64,000 nt of DNA from Polydrusus tereticollis (GCA_963920685.1 OY987336.1:25060876-25124875), one strand, 5' to 3'. Shown: positions 1 through 10,745, numbered from the stretch's first letter. Notes: a model not told the origin generated them from the letters alone. Numbers and translations are program-made.

Positions 1-822
1 AGACCTTATCTCGACATAAAGTAGCAAAAAATTCAAGTCGACAATATGTTAAACATTCTAGTTCCAGCGTTATACAGGATGAGGCAAAAGGAATTGAAAT
101 AACTGAAACAAATGAAATAAGGTATAATGAAATTTTTGCGTAAGCAGTCAGAAACAGAAAGTAGCCTTTTGGACACGGTGGGAAATGTTTACAATGATTT
201 TAAAAAGCCTTTAACAAGCATTTAAATATAATCAATTCTCCAAAAATTCAGAGTACAGTAAAAATGGCTCGTCAGCACTCAGAGAAGCACTATTTAAAAT
301 ACACACTAGTGTTATAACTTTAGGGTATAAAATTGACCAACTAGAAAAATAAAATTTCATTTTTCATCACCAAGTTAAAGAAGAACAGAGACCCTAAAAA
401 AGCTTAGTAAAATCAGCGAACACAATTGAAATTAAAGTAACAGACAGACCTAAAAAAAAAATGCGTGGATATTGCCTACTGTTAATAATAGTGAAACGGG
501 CGAGAATTTTATAACAGTACCAGGGGAATTTGACAAGAACAAGGAGGCCATTACGTTTGTTGTTGTAGCAACAAAATAATTGTAAATATAAACTATTTAA
601 ATGTATTAATTGGTTAATAAAGGCTGAGGTAATTAAATAAAATATATAAACATATCATTTCTGAAGTAAACCTAATAAATTTTGAAAACTTTGAAAACTA
701 AAATAAAGTGATTACAGCCACGGGACTGGACTTTTAGCAATAAACAAACTCGTAATTCTGTTGTATTATAAAAAATTCAAGCGTTTAATATTTGATTCGA
801 AAGACAGTAATGCAAATTGAAC
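1..822. other. Unassigned AT-rich sequence at the left edge
   Basis: No gene is recognised. One frame on the plus strand is open from the first base to about 140 and reads as a lysine- and serine-rich fragment of unknown origin. The rest has frequent stops in all frames. The zinc-finger exon of the first ZNF gene copy should lie further left, outside the window. Confidence 0.4.
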
Positions 823-924
823 AGTTTATTGCAAAATAAAAGAATAAATACCATCTTTTAAAACTAAAACAAAATTACAACAATAGTACACGAGAAAATA
901 AGAAAAGTGTAAAAATTGGCGATT

Positions 925-2040
925 TAATAATAATAATAATAATTTTCTTTATTGCCTACAAAATCTAACAAACATGGCAACGTCACACAATTGATGTGGC
1001 GGTAGCCCTTATTGAAATTGTCTGACTCTAAAAGTCTACCTACTGACAGAAGTATGAACTATATTAATTATCACAATAAAACATTAAAACAATAATAAAA
1101 TAAAAAAAAAAACAGCATTAAAACGTCTTTTAAAATGTTTCCATTCACACCAATAAAATTTATACATACTTGCACATACGTTTTGACTACAAATTAAAAC
1201 CCAATGATAAAAGCCATTCACTCAATCATTCTGTTTATTCTTGTTAATTCTTTCTTGCTTTTAAAAATCACATGAATAAAAACAACTCTCTTGCAGATAT
1301 GAAACTACTGTCCTCTTAAACTTAATGGGACTTGCAATATGTCTTATATCATACGGCAACGATCTAAATGCCTTTATTGCTCTGTAATAAGGACCCCTTT
1401 CGTAAAAAGTAGAATTGTGCAAGGGTATTTTAAGATCAGACCTCCTCCTCGTCACGATTGACATGGTATCAGAATGTAGCTGTTGATTTGTTACAAACAG
1501 CTCTGAGTGCTTTTTCACAAACATCACCAAACCCAGAAAGTACAAGGACGGAACCGTCAGAAAACCCAACTCCCTGAATCTGTCACGACAAGAGGCTCTC
1601 GGAGAAAGACGCAGAATACATCTGATGATGCGCTTTTGTACCTTAAATATCTTACTGGCGTCTCTTGACGAGCCCCAAAATATAATGCCATAATTTATAA
1701 TGGACTGGATGCATCGAAAGTAAAACAATCTGATAGTCTGGGTCGACAAAATGTCACGAATCCTCCTTAACAACGCACAAGCACTACATAGTTTTGCTTG
1801 CAGCTTTGAAATGTGATATTCCCAGTTTAACATAGGATCCAAGTAGACTCCCAAAAATTTTATGTTTCGAACCAATGGAAGTGACTTATGATTCAATCGA
1901 ACATGCAAGGACTCATTCGGGTCAGTCCTTGCAAAACAAATAAGACCAGTTTTTGCGATATTCAAGGTAAGGGATTTACGATTCATACCATATTCACAAA
2001 GCTGTATGTGCGACGCCGTAAACATACGAGTATGTAACAA
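925..2040 (-). mobile_element. 5'-truncated jockey/CR1-like LINE
   Basis: A non-LTR retrotransposon tail on the minus strand. It keeps only the carboxy-terminal part of the reverse transcriptase, then a 3' UTR, and ends in a short (ATT)n tail at about 927-946. It lies in the intron between exons B and C of the first ZNF gene copy, since the corresponding place in copy 2 (near 44108-44140) lacks it. The truncation point at about 2040 is the usual result of incomplete target-primed reverse transcription. Confidence 0.8.
1261..2040 (-). pseudogene. LINE reverse transcriptase, carboxy-terminal fragment
   Basis: About 259 residues from the thumb and carboxy-terminal region of a jockey/CR1-like reverse transcriptase. 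Visible marks are KFLGVYLDPMLNWEYHI, the INYGIIFWG block and the KVQKRIIRCIL helix, which sit in this order after the catalytic palm in this family. The palm with its FADD box is absent, so the fragment cannot be active. The methionine at the left of the frame is incidental. Confidence 0.85.
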
Positions 2041-2132
2041 TCTAAAATTTTGTTTTAGTATCCCTTATAGGAAAAGTAATAAGCTTTGTGGCGCCCGGCA
2101 TAATCGAATACCTAAACTTAAGAAAATTATAC

Positions 2133-2279
2133 CTGTTTTTACTTATTTCAGATTCTTCCTCCTTGATGTCTAGTTTTTCGTTTTTAATGTTCCAATCCAC
2201 ACACATCTGATCAGTTCCTGCTTCACCCTCTTCAACTTTGACCTCTGCTTTTGTTTGATCAGGAAATATTTGTTTGCCC
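2133..2279 (-). CDS. ZNF gene copy 1, exon B (acidic linker exon)
   Basis: A 147-base internal exon. It starts after a pyrimidine-rich acceptor ending TTTTACAG and ends before an AG/GTATAA donor. It encodes an acidic segment containing AEVKVEEGEAGTDQ and LDIKEEESE, a composition common in linkers upstream of C2H2 finger arrays in insects. Copy 2 has an exon of the same length and phase at 44196-44342. Both boundaries are phase 2, so it can follow exon A (20390-20526) in frame. The finger exon would lie beyond the left edge. Whether this copy is still expressed is unknown, because a 16-kb transposon nest sits in its upstream intron. Confidence 0.65.
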
Positions 2280-2476
2280 CTGTAAAACATAAAATTATCG
2301 CTTTTTAGGCGGGACAAAAACAGAAAATTGTTGATTGTTTCTACGAGAAAGATCTTTTTTACCCCGTATACCTGAGGTGAGATTATAATCCGAAACTTTT
2401 TGAAAACAACGCAAGGCGGCGCGACGATAGAAATTTGACAAATTTAAAATGACGGATGCCAAACTCAAACAATATC

Positions 2477-2588
2477 TATTTATTTATTTACTCATTCAAC
2501 GTATCCAACATTTTACAAAATATATATATATATACATATATCCCAAAGGTAACATAGTGTGCTATGCTCTCTACAATAAAATTATCTA
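2477..2588 (-). mobile_element. LINE 3' tail, left piece of a split insertion
   Basis: Read on the minus strand this ends in (AAAT)n, the usual tail of the LINEs here. The 8-bp sequence ACAATATC stands just before it (2469-2476) and again at 18862-18869, while the paralogous segment at 52755-52770 has one uninterrupted site. I infer that a short LINE piece inserted here with an 8-bp TSD and was later split by the TA-flanked element at 2589-18750. A (TA)n run lies at about 2520-2535. Confidence 0.55.
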
Positions 2589-2918
2589 CAGTATGTCCAC
2601 GGATGGGGTTTACAAGAGGACAAATGGACTACAAATTTAAAGATACGAAAAAAAGTCACTCTTAATAAACGTTTTTGCTTGTCTAGAAAATACGATTCAC
2701 CATAAGAAACTTCAATTTTTTTTATACAGGGTAGGTAAAAACTGCAAAAATGTTATTTTGCTTAAGAGTAAACATACTTTATTTTGAAAGATACGAAAAA
2801 AAGTCACTCTTAATGAATCTGTTTTCTACACAACAAACCGAAGTAGAACAATTCAATTAAAGGTTTACCTATGTAATAGTACATTACGTATCAAGTTTAG
2901 AAAAGTGGAACTTTACTT

Positions 2919-3071
2919 TGTTGGAATAATTATTATTCTTATTATATCAATGTAAATTCAGCCTTAGCTTAGATATATGTGGCGCCATCTGCTTTGTTTT
3001 TTCACTTGTCAATTTGAAATAAAAGTTAGTTCTTTTGCTGATTACTCAGAAACAAGTCGTTTTATTTAATA
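2919..3071 (+). repeat. copia 5' LTR
   Basis: It begins TGTTGGAATAATT, the characteristic start of copia-group LTRs, and ends just before the primer-binding site. Bases 2991-3053 recur at 15668-15731 as the remnant of the 3' LTR. The length of about 153 bases is short for copia, so internal loss is possible. The exact 3' boundary is uncertain by a few bases. Confidence 0.75.
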
Positions 3072-3086
3072 GGTTATGGGTCCAGA
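3072..3086 (+). promoter_or_regulatory. copia primer-binding site
   Basis: GGTTATGGGTCCAG lies directly after the LTR. Copia elements prime minus-strand synthesis with an internal fragment of initiator methionine tRNA, and the copia site contains GGTTATGGGCCCAG. The single difference and exact placement make the assignment strong. Confidence 0.8.
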
Positions 3087-3125
3087 TACCCAAAAACCGG
3101 CGTGTTAACGATTTTGGAGTGCAAA

Positions 3126-4322
3126 ATGACCACGAATTATATTGCAAGTGTGCCTAAACTCAGGGGGCGTGAAAATTACGCGGAGTGGGCTTTCGCAGCC
3201 GAAAGATTCTCGATGACCTGAAAAAGTGTATCGTGGGAGGTGAAACGGATCCGGGAAAATTAGTCGAGCACGGGCAAAGTTAACACTAACTATCGATTCG
3301 TCGCTTTTTATCCACATTAAAGACACAAAGACTGCTGAAGAGTTGTGGAAAAAGTTAAAGACTTTGTACGACGATGCTGGTGTCGCGCGTAGAATTTCCT
3401 TGTTGAGGTCGTTAATTTCGGCGCGGTTAGAAAATATGGACAGTATGGCGTCGTACGTTAATCACGTGATCGAAACGGCTCATCGTTTACGAGGTACTGG
3501 ATTCCAGATAAACGAAGAATGGGTTGGATCGCTGCTTTTGGCAGGACTTCCAGAAAGATTTTCACCAATGATCATGGCTATTGAACATAGTGGAATAAAA
3601 ATCACCGACGATACCATAAAAATGAAATTGCTGGAAATGGAAGATGATGGTAATGCAGCGACCGGACATATTGGTTGCGGTAGTGCATTCATCGGAAAAG
3701 GAGGTCGCTACAATCGCAAGTTTGGTAGCAACAAGTTTGGCAAGAGTAGCAACACTGAACGTCAAACATTACGTCAACCTGACCACAGACATGAAAAGGT
3801 TGGCGACACTGATCGACAGACATGTCAATCAGGTGACTTTGACAGAAGAGAAGTTCGATGTTATCGATGTAAACAAATAGGCCATTTCAAAAGTAATTGT
3901 CCGAAAAACAATGCAAATGTTTTCAGCGCAGTATTCTTGGGTGGACAGTCATTTAAAAAAACCGAATGGTATTTGGATTCGGGTGCAAGTGCACACATTA
4001 CTGCAAACAAACATTGGATTTGCGAAATGTCAACTGTTGGTGCACCGAGTGAAATAGTTGTTGCGGATAAATCCAAAGTTCTTGTGGAAGGTATGGGAAA
4101 TTTAAATATTTCGACAGTAGTAAGCAACAAAACCTATGATATTTTGGTAAAGGATGTTTTGTATGTGCCTGAAGTAGCAACAAATTTATTATCTGTTAGC
4201 CAACTAATCAAAAATGGCAACAGAGTAGTATTTGGCAGTAATGAGGGATGTAAAATCTTTAATAAAAATGGTCAGTTGATTGGAACCGCAAGTTTGGTGG
4301 ATAATAGGGAGTTTTCGTTGTA
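3126..4322 (+). pseudogene. copia gag-protease, part 1 of a split polyprotein
   Basis: The frame opens at the ATG at 3126 and runs through a gag domain, a CCHC zinc knuckle (CYRCKQIGHFKSNCP) and an aspartic protease with the active-site motif DSGAS (near 3980), then into the pre-integrase region. Frame changes near 3215 and 3260 break the amino-terminal part; from 3343 it is open. It stops being copia at about 4322, where a Harbinger-like transposon is inserted. The coding sequence resumes in frame at 10746. Gag forms the particle, and the protease would cleave the polyprotein. Confidence 0.85.
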
Positions 4323-4559
4323 TTGGCAAATTCAAACGGTTAACCATAACGAATACGAATACGAAGCCGCTATTTGACAGATTGTAAAAATAGTTTTCGT
4401 TCAATTCGCTTAACGTTAACGTTAAGTCGAATTCGACAGTAAACATAACAAATATAACATAACCTATCTTTAATGGTTTGTGTTCATATTTTCATATACG
4501 TTTTGTGCTATCTTTTTTGCTTGGTTTTAATTTCCTAGTACCCAAAATTCTAAAACATC

Positions 4560-5621
4560 ATGAAAGACGAAAGGTTGCTTTTATTGGACTCATCCAGTGA
4601 TTCGGATTTGGATGATGCCCTTCTTTTGGAGGTGCTTGATCGCCAGGACATTCAGTATCGAGCACAGTTGTATGGAAATTTCAATTTAGAAAACTATAAT
4701 AATGCTGAATGCAAACTTTATTTCCGATTTGAAAAAAATCACTTACGAAGACTGGCTGAAGCACTTAGGATTCCCAATAATGTAATAACAGTAAGCAACC
4801 ATAATGTTTCTGGCGTGGAAGGGCTTTGCATTTTGTTAAGAAGATTAAGCTACCCTAGTAGGCTAGTTGATTTAGAGGTATTTTTTGGACGGTCAGCTCC
4901 AGCTCTCTCAAAAATCATTGACTTCATGAACAACCATATATATGAGAATTTTGGACACTTACTTTCCGATTTAAGGAACCTTCAGTGGTTAAACCAAGAA
5001 CGGCTAAGGATGTATGCAAATGCAGTTCGTGAAAAAGGAGCCCCCATACCCAACTGTTGGGGATTCATAGATGGTACCACTCGAGGAATTTGCAGACCAT
5101 CTGTGAATCAAGAAGCGTATTACTCTGGACATAAGCGTCACCATTGTGTAAAGTATCAGGCTGTTACATGTCCTGATGGTCTTGTAGTTAGTTTAAAAGG
5201 TGGATATGAGGGTAGGAAGCATGATGCAGGGATACTAAGAGAGTCCCAGCTCTATGACCAATTAGAAGAGACGACAAGATTTCCAGACGAACATTTTATA
5301 TTGTATGGTGATAAAGCATATGGAATGCGCGAACTGCTGATGTGTCCATATCCAAATCGTGGTGACATGGCTCCAGAGCACCAACTATTCAATGTTCGCA
5401 TGAGTAGAGTACGGATACCTGTAGAGTGGAAATTCGGAAAAGTGATATCAGAGTTTGCATTTATGGACTTTAAAAAAAATCAAAAGTTGCTCCTGCAAGA
5501 GGTTGGTAAATTATACATGGTTTCTGTGATTTTGACAAATTGTCATTCTTGTTTTTATGGTAACCAAACAGCACAGGCTTTTAATACAAATCCTATGGAA
5601 TTAGAAGAATATCTACAATAA
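4560..5621 (+). CDS. PIF/Harbinger-type DDE transposase
   Basis: A 353-residue nuclease of the DDE_Tnp_4 class, which would cut transposon ends together with a Myb-like partner. The amino-terminal 30 residues are acidic and serine-rich. The catalytic core shows WGFIDGTTRGICRP (D171), GRKHDAG, ILYGDKAYG (D251) and VEWKFG (E289), giving a complete D-D-E set. The frame has no stop or frameshift and the length is normal, so it may still be a functional protein. The ATG at 4560 lies directly upstream of conserved sequence. Its likely partner, the Myb-like gene at 9016-10495, has a nonsense codon and frameshifts, so the element as a whole looks inactive unless helped in trans. Confidence 0.88.
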   Translation: MKDERLLLLDSSSDSDLDDALLLEVLDRQDIQYRAQLYGNFNLENYNNAECKLYFRFEKNHLRRLAEALRIPNNVITVSNHNVSGVEGLCILLRRLSYPSRLVDLEVFFGRSAPALSKIIDFMNNHIYENFGHLLSDLRNLQWLNQERLRMYANAVREKGAPIPNCWGFIDGTTRGICRPSVNQEAYYSGHKRHHCVKYQAVTCPDGLVVSLKGGYEGRKHDAGILRESQLYDQLEETTRFPDEHFILYGDKAYGMRELLMCPYPNRGDMAPEHQLFNVRMSRVRIPVEWKFGKVISEFAFMDFKKNQKLLLQEVGKLYMVSVILTNCHSCFYGNQTAQAFNTNPMELEEYLQ

Positions 5622-5699
5622 GATATGATTAATTTTTAACTTTTTAACAATTATCGGGGGTAAATGCACAAGTGCATCAAAATTACCGATAATTTTTTA

Positions 5700-5831
5700 A
5701 TGAAATGTGTTTTTTTATAATTGCAAGAGTTTGTTTTCATATTTTCGCGAAAAAGCCCGACTCCGCAGGAGGAGGGCATTTTCGTAAAATATGAAAACAA
5801 ACGATTGCAATTTGTAAAAAAAACACATTGA
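5700..5831. repeat. Foldback hairpin element
   Basis: Two arms of about 55 bases are inverted copies (left GTTTTCATATTTTCGCG, right its near complement around 5785-5805), with a central loop GCCCGACTCCGCAGGAGG. There is no coding capacity. The design matches the hairpin at 7847-7976: A/T-rich arms around a short GC-rich GCCC...GGGC core. Confidence 0.75.
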
Positions 5832-6026
5832 ATAAAAAAATTGTCTGGTTATTTTTATGCACGAGTGTAATTTATTTGAATATTTCCCAAATTAATTAAA
5901 AACTCGAATCAAGTAAATTTAAATATTTTATTTAACAGAAAATACTAACAATAAAATTAAAATGCTTAAAAATTACAAGAATTGCAATGAAAAGTACAAT
6001 TATTGTAATTACCAATATTTTGCTTT

Positions 6027-7169
6027 CAATTCGTAGACATGGTGGTTGATGCAGTCAACGAGCGAGAGCTTATTTCGGCGGGGGACTCTCTTGAGCTTGA
6101 CGGTTGGTCATTGTCCCGCATTTTTTCAATCAAAAGCATATGGTGGTTCTCATCCATCTGAATGTAAGGCGTCAGTGACTTGGTATTTGAGTGTCCACTT
6201 AGTTTAATTAACTGTTGTTCTCCAACACCTTTTTTGGCAAGTTTTGATACGGCGCGGCGGTTGCTCGTAAGCTATGATTCGTCAGTTTGATATTTTTATT
6301 GGTGAGGCCTGACTTTTCCGCTTGTGTAGAGGTCCATTTATTCATCAAATTTCGTCCAACCGGTATGCTTTTGTACCATTTTCCTGATTGCCAGAAAGGA
6401 TTCACGGTGAGAAAAAGTCGCTCGCATTTTATTGCTTGCCTTTTCTGCATGAATTCCTTATATAGTCGGATAGGGCAGATGTTCGGGTTTACTTTATTCC
6501 TGACCAACCATTTCGAGGATGCGCAGGGCTTATCTCCTCCTTGAGTAGTCTTGGTAAAAAGCGGATTGTACTCTATTCGTCCCGTCTTGTGACCCGCGTG
6601 ATCCAGTTCTTCTTTAAGATAGTTTGTTAAACACCTTGGGCCTTCTCCGCCACGCCAGACCAGCTCGTAGGATAAAACAAAAAACATCTTTTTTTGCAAA
6701 CCGTCGGGGGTTTCCTCGTCGCAAGTCTCTACTATTTTGATGAATTCGTCGTGCTTTAGAAAAACTGAGCTTTGTTTTCTTTTTTCCGGCTCCTGCTGTA
6801 GTTGCTTCCGCCTAGCATTTTTGGCATCACGGGATGATTTGAACTGAATGTCACTAAATGGGTTGAAAATAATATTGTAATCTCTGTGATACTTATTCAT
6901 CAACAATTTAGCGCAAACATTCCATATAGTTTTGACAGCATAATCTTTATAGTCCTCACCATTTTGCTTTTTCATATTAAACGCCCAGTCCTTTAAGATA
7001 TCTGCAAGTTTTGAAACATTAGTGTTTTCATCAAGAACGTGCCCCCTTTCCTTGCAAAAACACAGAACTGCCGCCAAATATAGTCGTGATTTAATGCAGT
7101 ATTCTTTGGAATGGCTTCTGTTATTTTCTGCTCTATTTCGAGGATAGATTCTTCGCCAAAACGAGACAT
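6027..7169 (-). pseudogene. Crypton-type tyrosine recombinase
   Basis: A ZMYM/DUF3504-like tyrosine recombinase that would move DNA by site-specific recombination. The start is taken at the ATG at 7169 (MSRFGEESI). Catalytic-type residues are visible: the first arginine in ELVWRGGEG, the HSLRATA box (H-x-x-R), then LSGHSNT and a downstream tyrosine in a conserved context. The first arginine and the HxxR box are in the main frame (6208-7077); the GH and tyrosine segment follows in another frame after a one-base change near 6250. A second frame change lies near 7065. It has therefore decayed but keeps the R-H-R-H-Y pattern across frames. The gene is nested in the Harbinger-like transposon. Confidence 0.8.
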
Positions 7170-7467
7170 TTTTGTAGTAAAATTACGTCTACGGAAAAGT
7201 TCAATAGCGTTGTTTACAAAAAAACAAAAAAATTTACGTTGCCTCGGGTTATCCCAATGCAAAGAGATAGTTATTAACAATTCTTGACAAAATGAAAGGA
7301 AAACATTCGTTGACATTGACTTCTTTGTCTGCTGTCACTCAATAAGATGACGTTAATTGTCAGAATATTACATTTTTTGACGTTTGTTAACAATAAAATC
7401 CCGCTTTGACGTTTCGTCAACAATATAAACTTGCGATGCAATTTTCAATTTCTGGCAGTGCTGTTTT
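7170..7467. other. No gene seen; flank of the tyrosine-recombinase gene
   Basis: AT-rich. It contains repeated TTGACGTTTG/ATGACGTTAA-like pieces around 7330-7420. No reading frame belongs to a recognised family beyond an unremarkable extension of the recombinase frame. Confidence 0.4.
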
Positions 7468-7792
7468 CAATAGTAATATGTTAAGTGCATGTAAAATTGC
7501 TGAAAGTCATGCATGAAGGCATCTGAGTGCATGATTATCAAGCCATTTTACATGCACGAAATATATTTTTTAGACTATTTCCTGAATGAAAAACTCATCA
7601 TTTTGATAAATTGACGCGAAATTGTCAAAGCAGAAATTTCAACTTGTTGTGACAGTGACGGTTATTCTCGTAGGTAACCAACAATGAAAAACCAGAAGAG
7701 TGCAATTTTCAGCTCAATCGCGACCGAGGGCTGATTTTCACCGAAAATCAAGTGAAAAGCGCATTGTAGTTACAGTATATGAGGGAAATAGT
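7468..7792. repeat. 325-bp tandem duplication, unit 1
   Basis: Starts CAATAGTAATATGTTAAG and ends at the start of the next copy (7793). The two units are nearly identical outside a hairpin insertion and a small deletion, so the duplication is recent. No coding function is seen. Confidence 0.85.
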
Positions 7793-8237
7793 CAATAGTA
7801 ATATGTTAAGTGCATGTAAAATTGCTGAAAATCATGCATGAAGGTTTGTTGCCCTAGAAACAGCTTGAATGCATTTTTATTGTTATTTACCAAAAAGTGC
7901 CCGACCGAAGGGAGGGCACTTTTTAAGGTAAATAACAATAAAAATGCTTGAAAGCTGTTTCTTTAGGGCAACAAATCTGAGTGCATGCTTATCAAGCCAT
8001 TTTACATGCACGAAATATATTTTTTAGACTATTTCCTGAATCATTTTGATAAATTGACGCGAAATTGTCAAAGCAGAAATTTCAACTTGTTGTGACAGTG
8101 ACGGTTATTCTCGTAGGTAACCAACAATGAAAAACCAGAAGAGTGCAATTTTCAGCTCAATCGCGACCGAGGGCTGATTTTCACCGAAAATCAAGTGAAA
8201 AGCGCATTGTAGTTACAGTATATGAGGGAAATAGTCG
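7793..8237. repeat. 325-bp tandem duplication, unit 2, with hairpin insertion
   Basis: Second copy of the preceding unit. It carries a 130-base hairpin at 7847-7976 and lacks about 15 bases around 8040 (the AAAAACTCATC region of unit 1). Confidence 0.85.
7847..7976. repeat. Foldback hairpin element inside tandem unit 2
   Basis: Arms of about 58 bases pair almost perfectly (TTTGTTGCCC at the left, GGGCAACAAA at the right) around the core GTGCCCGACCGAAGGG. Comparison with unit 1 shows the exact empty site: host CATGAAGG and TCTGAG flank it, and only CA of the empty site is missing. There is no clear TSD. Confidence 0.8.
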
Positions 8238-9015
8238 CTGTAATTTTGCGAAAATTGCATTTCTCTTATGGGAACTTTAACATATGAGGGAAATATTCGA
8301 GACAATTGGTTTACTCACCCTCTTGTAATTGCTTTTTTTTTTGAAATTTAGTTTTAGTTCTACAACTCTAGGATTTGTTTGTATAATGTTTTGGTAAGCA
8401 AGCACTCCATGTAACTAAATATTCTTTGTGCTTATTGGATGTATCATTATTAAAATACATATTTTTTTTCTTATTGATAATATTTTGTAAACCTACCTAC
8501 TCAGAATTTTTTCATTACTAAGTTTGTTATGTATAGATATGTATATCATAAAAATTCACTTACTTTTGTTTTTTTTTGTAAGTGGTGTAAAGGTGTAAAT
8601 TAAGCAGATAACTATTTCACTAATAAATAAAAAGTATGAAAAACTGTCAACGAAATATTTATTTTTTCTCCACAAAAACGAAGTAACATATTATATAGAC
8701 ATATAAACTCGCTTAAAACTATTTAATTTTATTGCAACAATAAATAATATGTAGTTGCAAAGTCTGAGCACTGCCAAACAATGACTAGCATTAAAGTAAA
8801 AAAAAACTTCATTAAACTGATAATAAACATCTTATTACAAAAATACTACTACTAAACTTCATATTAACTTTCTAAAAAAAACAATAGAAATAGAAAAAAC
8901 AGAACATAATAAAATCACTATAGAAAACAAATGCCTACACAGTATGTCAATGTAAGTAAATGAGCATTGTTAGTAATCAATTTTTTTTAAAGTATCATTG
9001 AGAGGGGTTTTGAAA
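8238..9015. other. No gene seen
   Basis: Very AT-rich interior of the Harbinger-like transposon, between the nested insertions and the 3' end of the Myb-like gene. No open frame of interest on either strand. Confidence 0.5.
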
Positions 9016-10495
9016 CTATGTGAACGTAATCCTTTTAGTTATAACATTCTCCATTAAACCAGCCAGAAAAAGCTGCTGTTTTTCCAAAAGCTGCATTAGA
9101 GCTTTTCTCTCTTGTTTCTCCATTTCGAATTTCTCCTTTTCAAATTCTAACTTTTCCTTTTCTAGTATCAGTCTTTTTTCCTCTACTTCTAATTCTTTTT
9201 TTTTTTCAATGCCATTTTCTTTGCATTTTTTTCCTCCAAGTATTCCATCGTTGATTTTTTAATATTTCTCTGACTAGCACGGGGTTTCCTTTTTCGATTT
9301 GGGCCTGAAACGAAAAATGATGTGTGAACTTGGATATTACAAATTTATATTAATTTTGAAATGCATTACTTGTTTATTTATCACAGTATGTACAAAGTAA
9401 TCTTGGGTATATTTTGGTTTCCAAAGTTTTTTCTCAATTTGTGAAAAAGGAGTTAGTTTAGTTATTATAAAAACTAATCAAATTACCATAATATTAACCG
9501 TAACATTATATACCTTGAATATTTTTCTGAGCTTCTCCAATGACAGTTTGTTCACGTGTTGTCTCAGTTTCTGGTAGAATTTCTTTGTCTCTTGGATCTG
9601 ACTCTAGTTCTTCAGTGGCAGTCCCCAGATATTCATCTATTAAAAAAAACATCATGATTCTAAACAAATTCAGATTTGGGTATGTATGTAAAAATGCAGG
9701 TCGATAGGTGTTAATGAATGAGGTTGTTCAGTGCTGTTACACTATTCTGTAAATTTGTCACATTTAGTTGTGACTTAAACAAAGAACAAGTAAATATATT
9801 TTTAAATTTTTATTTGAACATTTGTTGCCTACAAGGTTTTTCACCTACTAAGTGAATTTAACTTACCTACTATAAATTCATACTCGATGCATTTTTCTGG
9901 AGAATTTAAACAAACTGTTTCTGCAGGCTCTACCAATTTCCTGGCAAAATCGTCCCTTAACGCCTTTGCATTTTCTGATGACTTACTGGCAATTTTTAAT
10001 TTTTCTTTAAAATTGAATTTATGAGATCCAGAACCTCCTGTAGCAACTGATCGATTCGATTATAGGGTTCTTCGACTCTAGATCTAAAAACATTTAGAAA
10101 TATATGATTCAACACTTTGTGTTGAATGCTAAGAAAAGATGATAACTAATGAAAAAGTTGCAGCCCAAAACTTAATGGAGACAATTTATTTTATCATAAC
10201 TTCATTAGCAAAATAAATGAGAAAATAAACATGATATGCAAATAAAATTTACTTACCGATATACGTTTTCTTTTTCTTTTTTTTCGACTTTATTTATGAT
10301 GTAGGATATGTGTTCTCTAACCCCTCTCAATGATACTTCTTTCCCTGTGGTTTTTACAAAATTGGCTACTATCAAAGCCTATTTACATGCATCGCCATAT
10401 GGGTTGTTGGCCGATATTTCCTCTAATAAAATGATATCGTCCTCATCCGTGAAACGATTTCTTGATCTTTTGAGGGAATTTACTGTTGAATCCAT
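9016..10495 (-). pseudogene. Myb/SANT-like DNA-binding protein of the Harbinger-like element (spliced)
   Basis: The first exon starts at the ATG at 10495 with a trihelix/Myb-like segment (RSRNRFTDEDD, then SLRGVREHISYIINK). Later exons on the same strand near 9510-9640 and 9016-9305 encode an acidic linker and a charged coiled coil (ELEVEEKRLILEKEK). This arrangement is known from accessory proteins of Harbinger-type transposons, which bind subterminal repeats and bring in the transposase. An in-frame TAG in exon 1 (around 10390, where a tryptophan is expected), a frame change near 10010 and another in the A-rich run near 9205 mark it as broken. Exon borders are approximate. Confidence 0.65.
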
Positions 10496-10745
10496 GACGA
10501 AAACAAAAAATACTAACTAAAAACTTTAAAAACAGACCTCAACAAAAAATAGGTTATGTTGATTGCATCTGTCAAAAAAATGGTCATTACGCATGCGTTC
10601 CGTTTTCGCTATGGCTTTTTCTTCTGTCCGTTAGCTACCGCCACTTATCCGTAACGATAACGATAAATGACAGCTCAATTGTCAAAGTTGTCAAATAGCG
10701 GCTATCGGAATCGCTTTTAAAAGACAACGAAAACTGTCTAATATA

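Larger units (their letters stand above)
823..2476 (-). repeat. Segmental duplication copy 1, right part of ZNF gene (interrupted by a LINE)
   Basis: Bases 823-895 and about 2041-2476 match 44042-44435 plus 52656-52762, including exon B of a zinc-finger gene. The block continues at 18862 after a 16.4-kb insertion. A LINE fragment (925-2040) separates the two matching pieces. The match covers both exon and intron sequence, so it is a genomic duplication and not a retrocopy. Confidence 0.75.
4323..10745. mobile_element. PIF/Harbinger-like DNA transposon inserted in copia
   Basis: It interrupts the copia frame between codons that join as leucine-tyrosine-lysine when the insert and one TA are removed (TA at 4321-4322 and 10746-10747). 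Near both ends, inward, stands GCCGCTATTTGACA in inverted orientation (about 4365 and 10690); the outermost bases are only weakly similar, so the termini have drifted. It carries two convergent genes: a DDE transposase (4560-5621, plus) and a Myb/SANT-like protein (9016-10495, minus). This two-gene layout is typical of PIF/Harbinger. Younger insertions occupy roughly 5640-8240. Confidence 0.7.

Noticed and set aside
2449..2640. Plus-strand open frame of 63 codons
   Set aside because: Low-complexity, runs through a LINE tail and a (TA)n run; no conserved feature.
3105..3326. Minus-strand 73-codon frame
   Set aside because: Antisense of the copia gag start.
9020..9262. Plus-strand Ser/Phe-rich 80-codon frame
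   Set aside because: Antisense of the Lys/Glu-rich coiled coil of the Myb-like gene on the minus strand.
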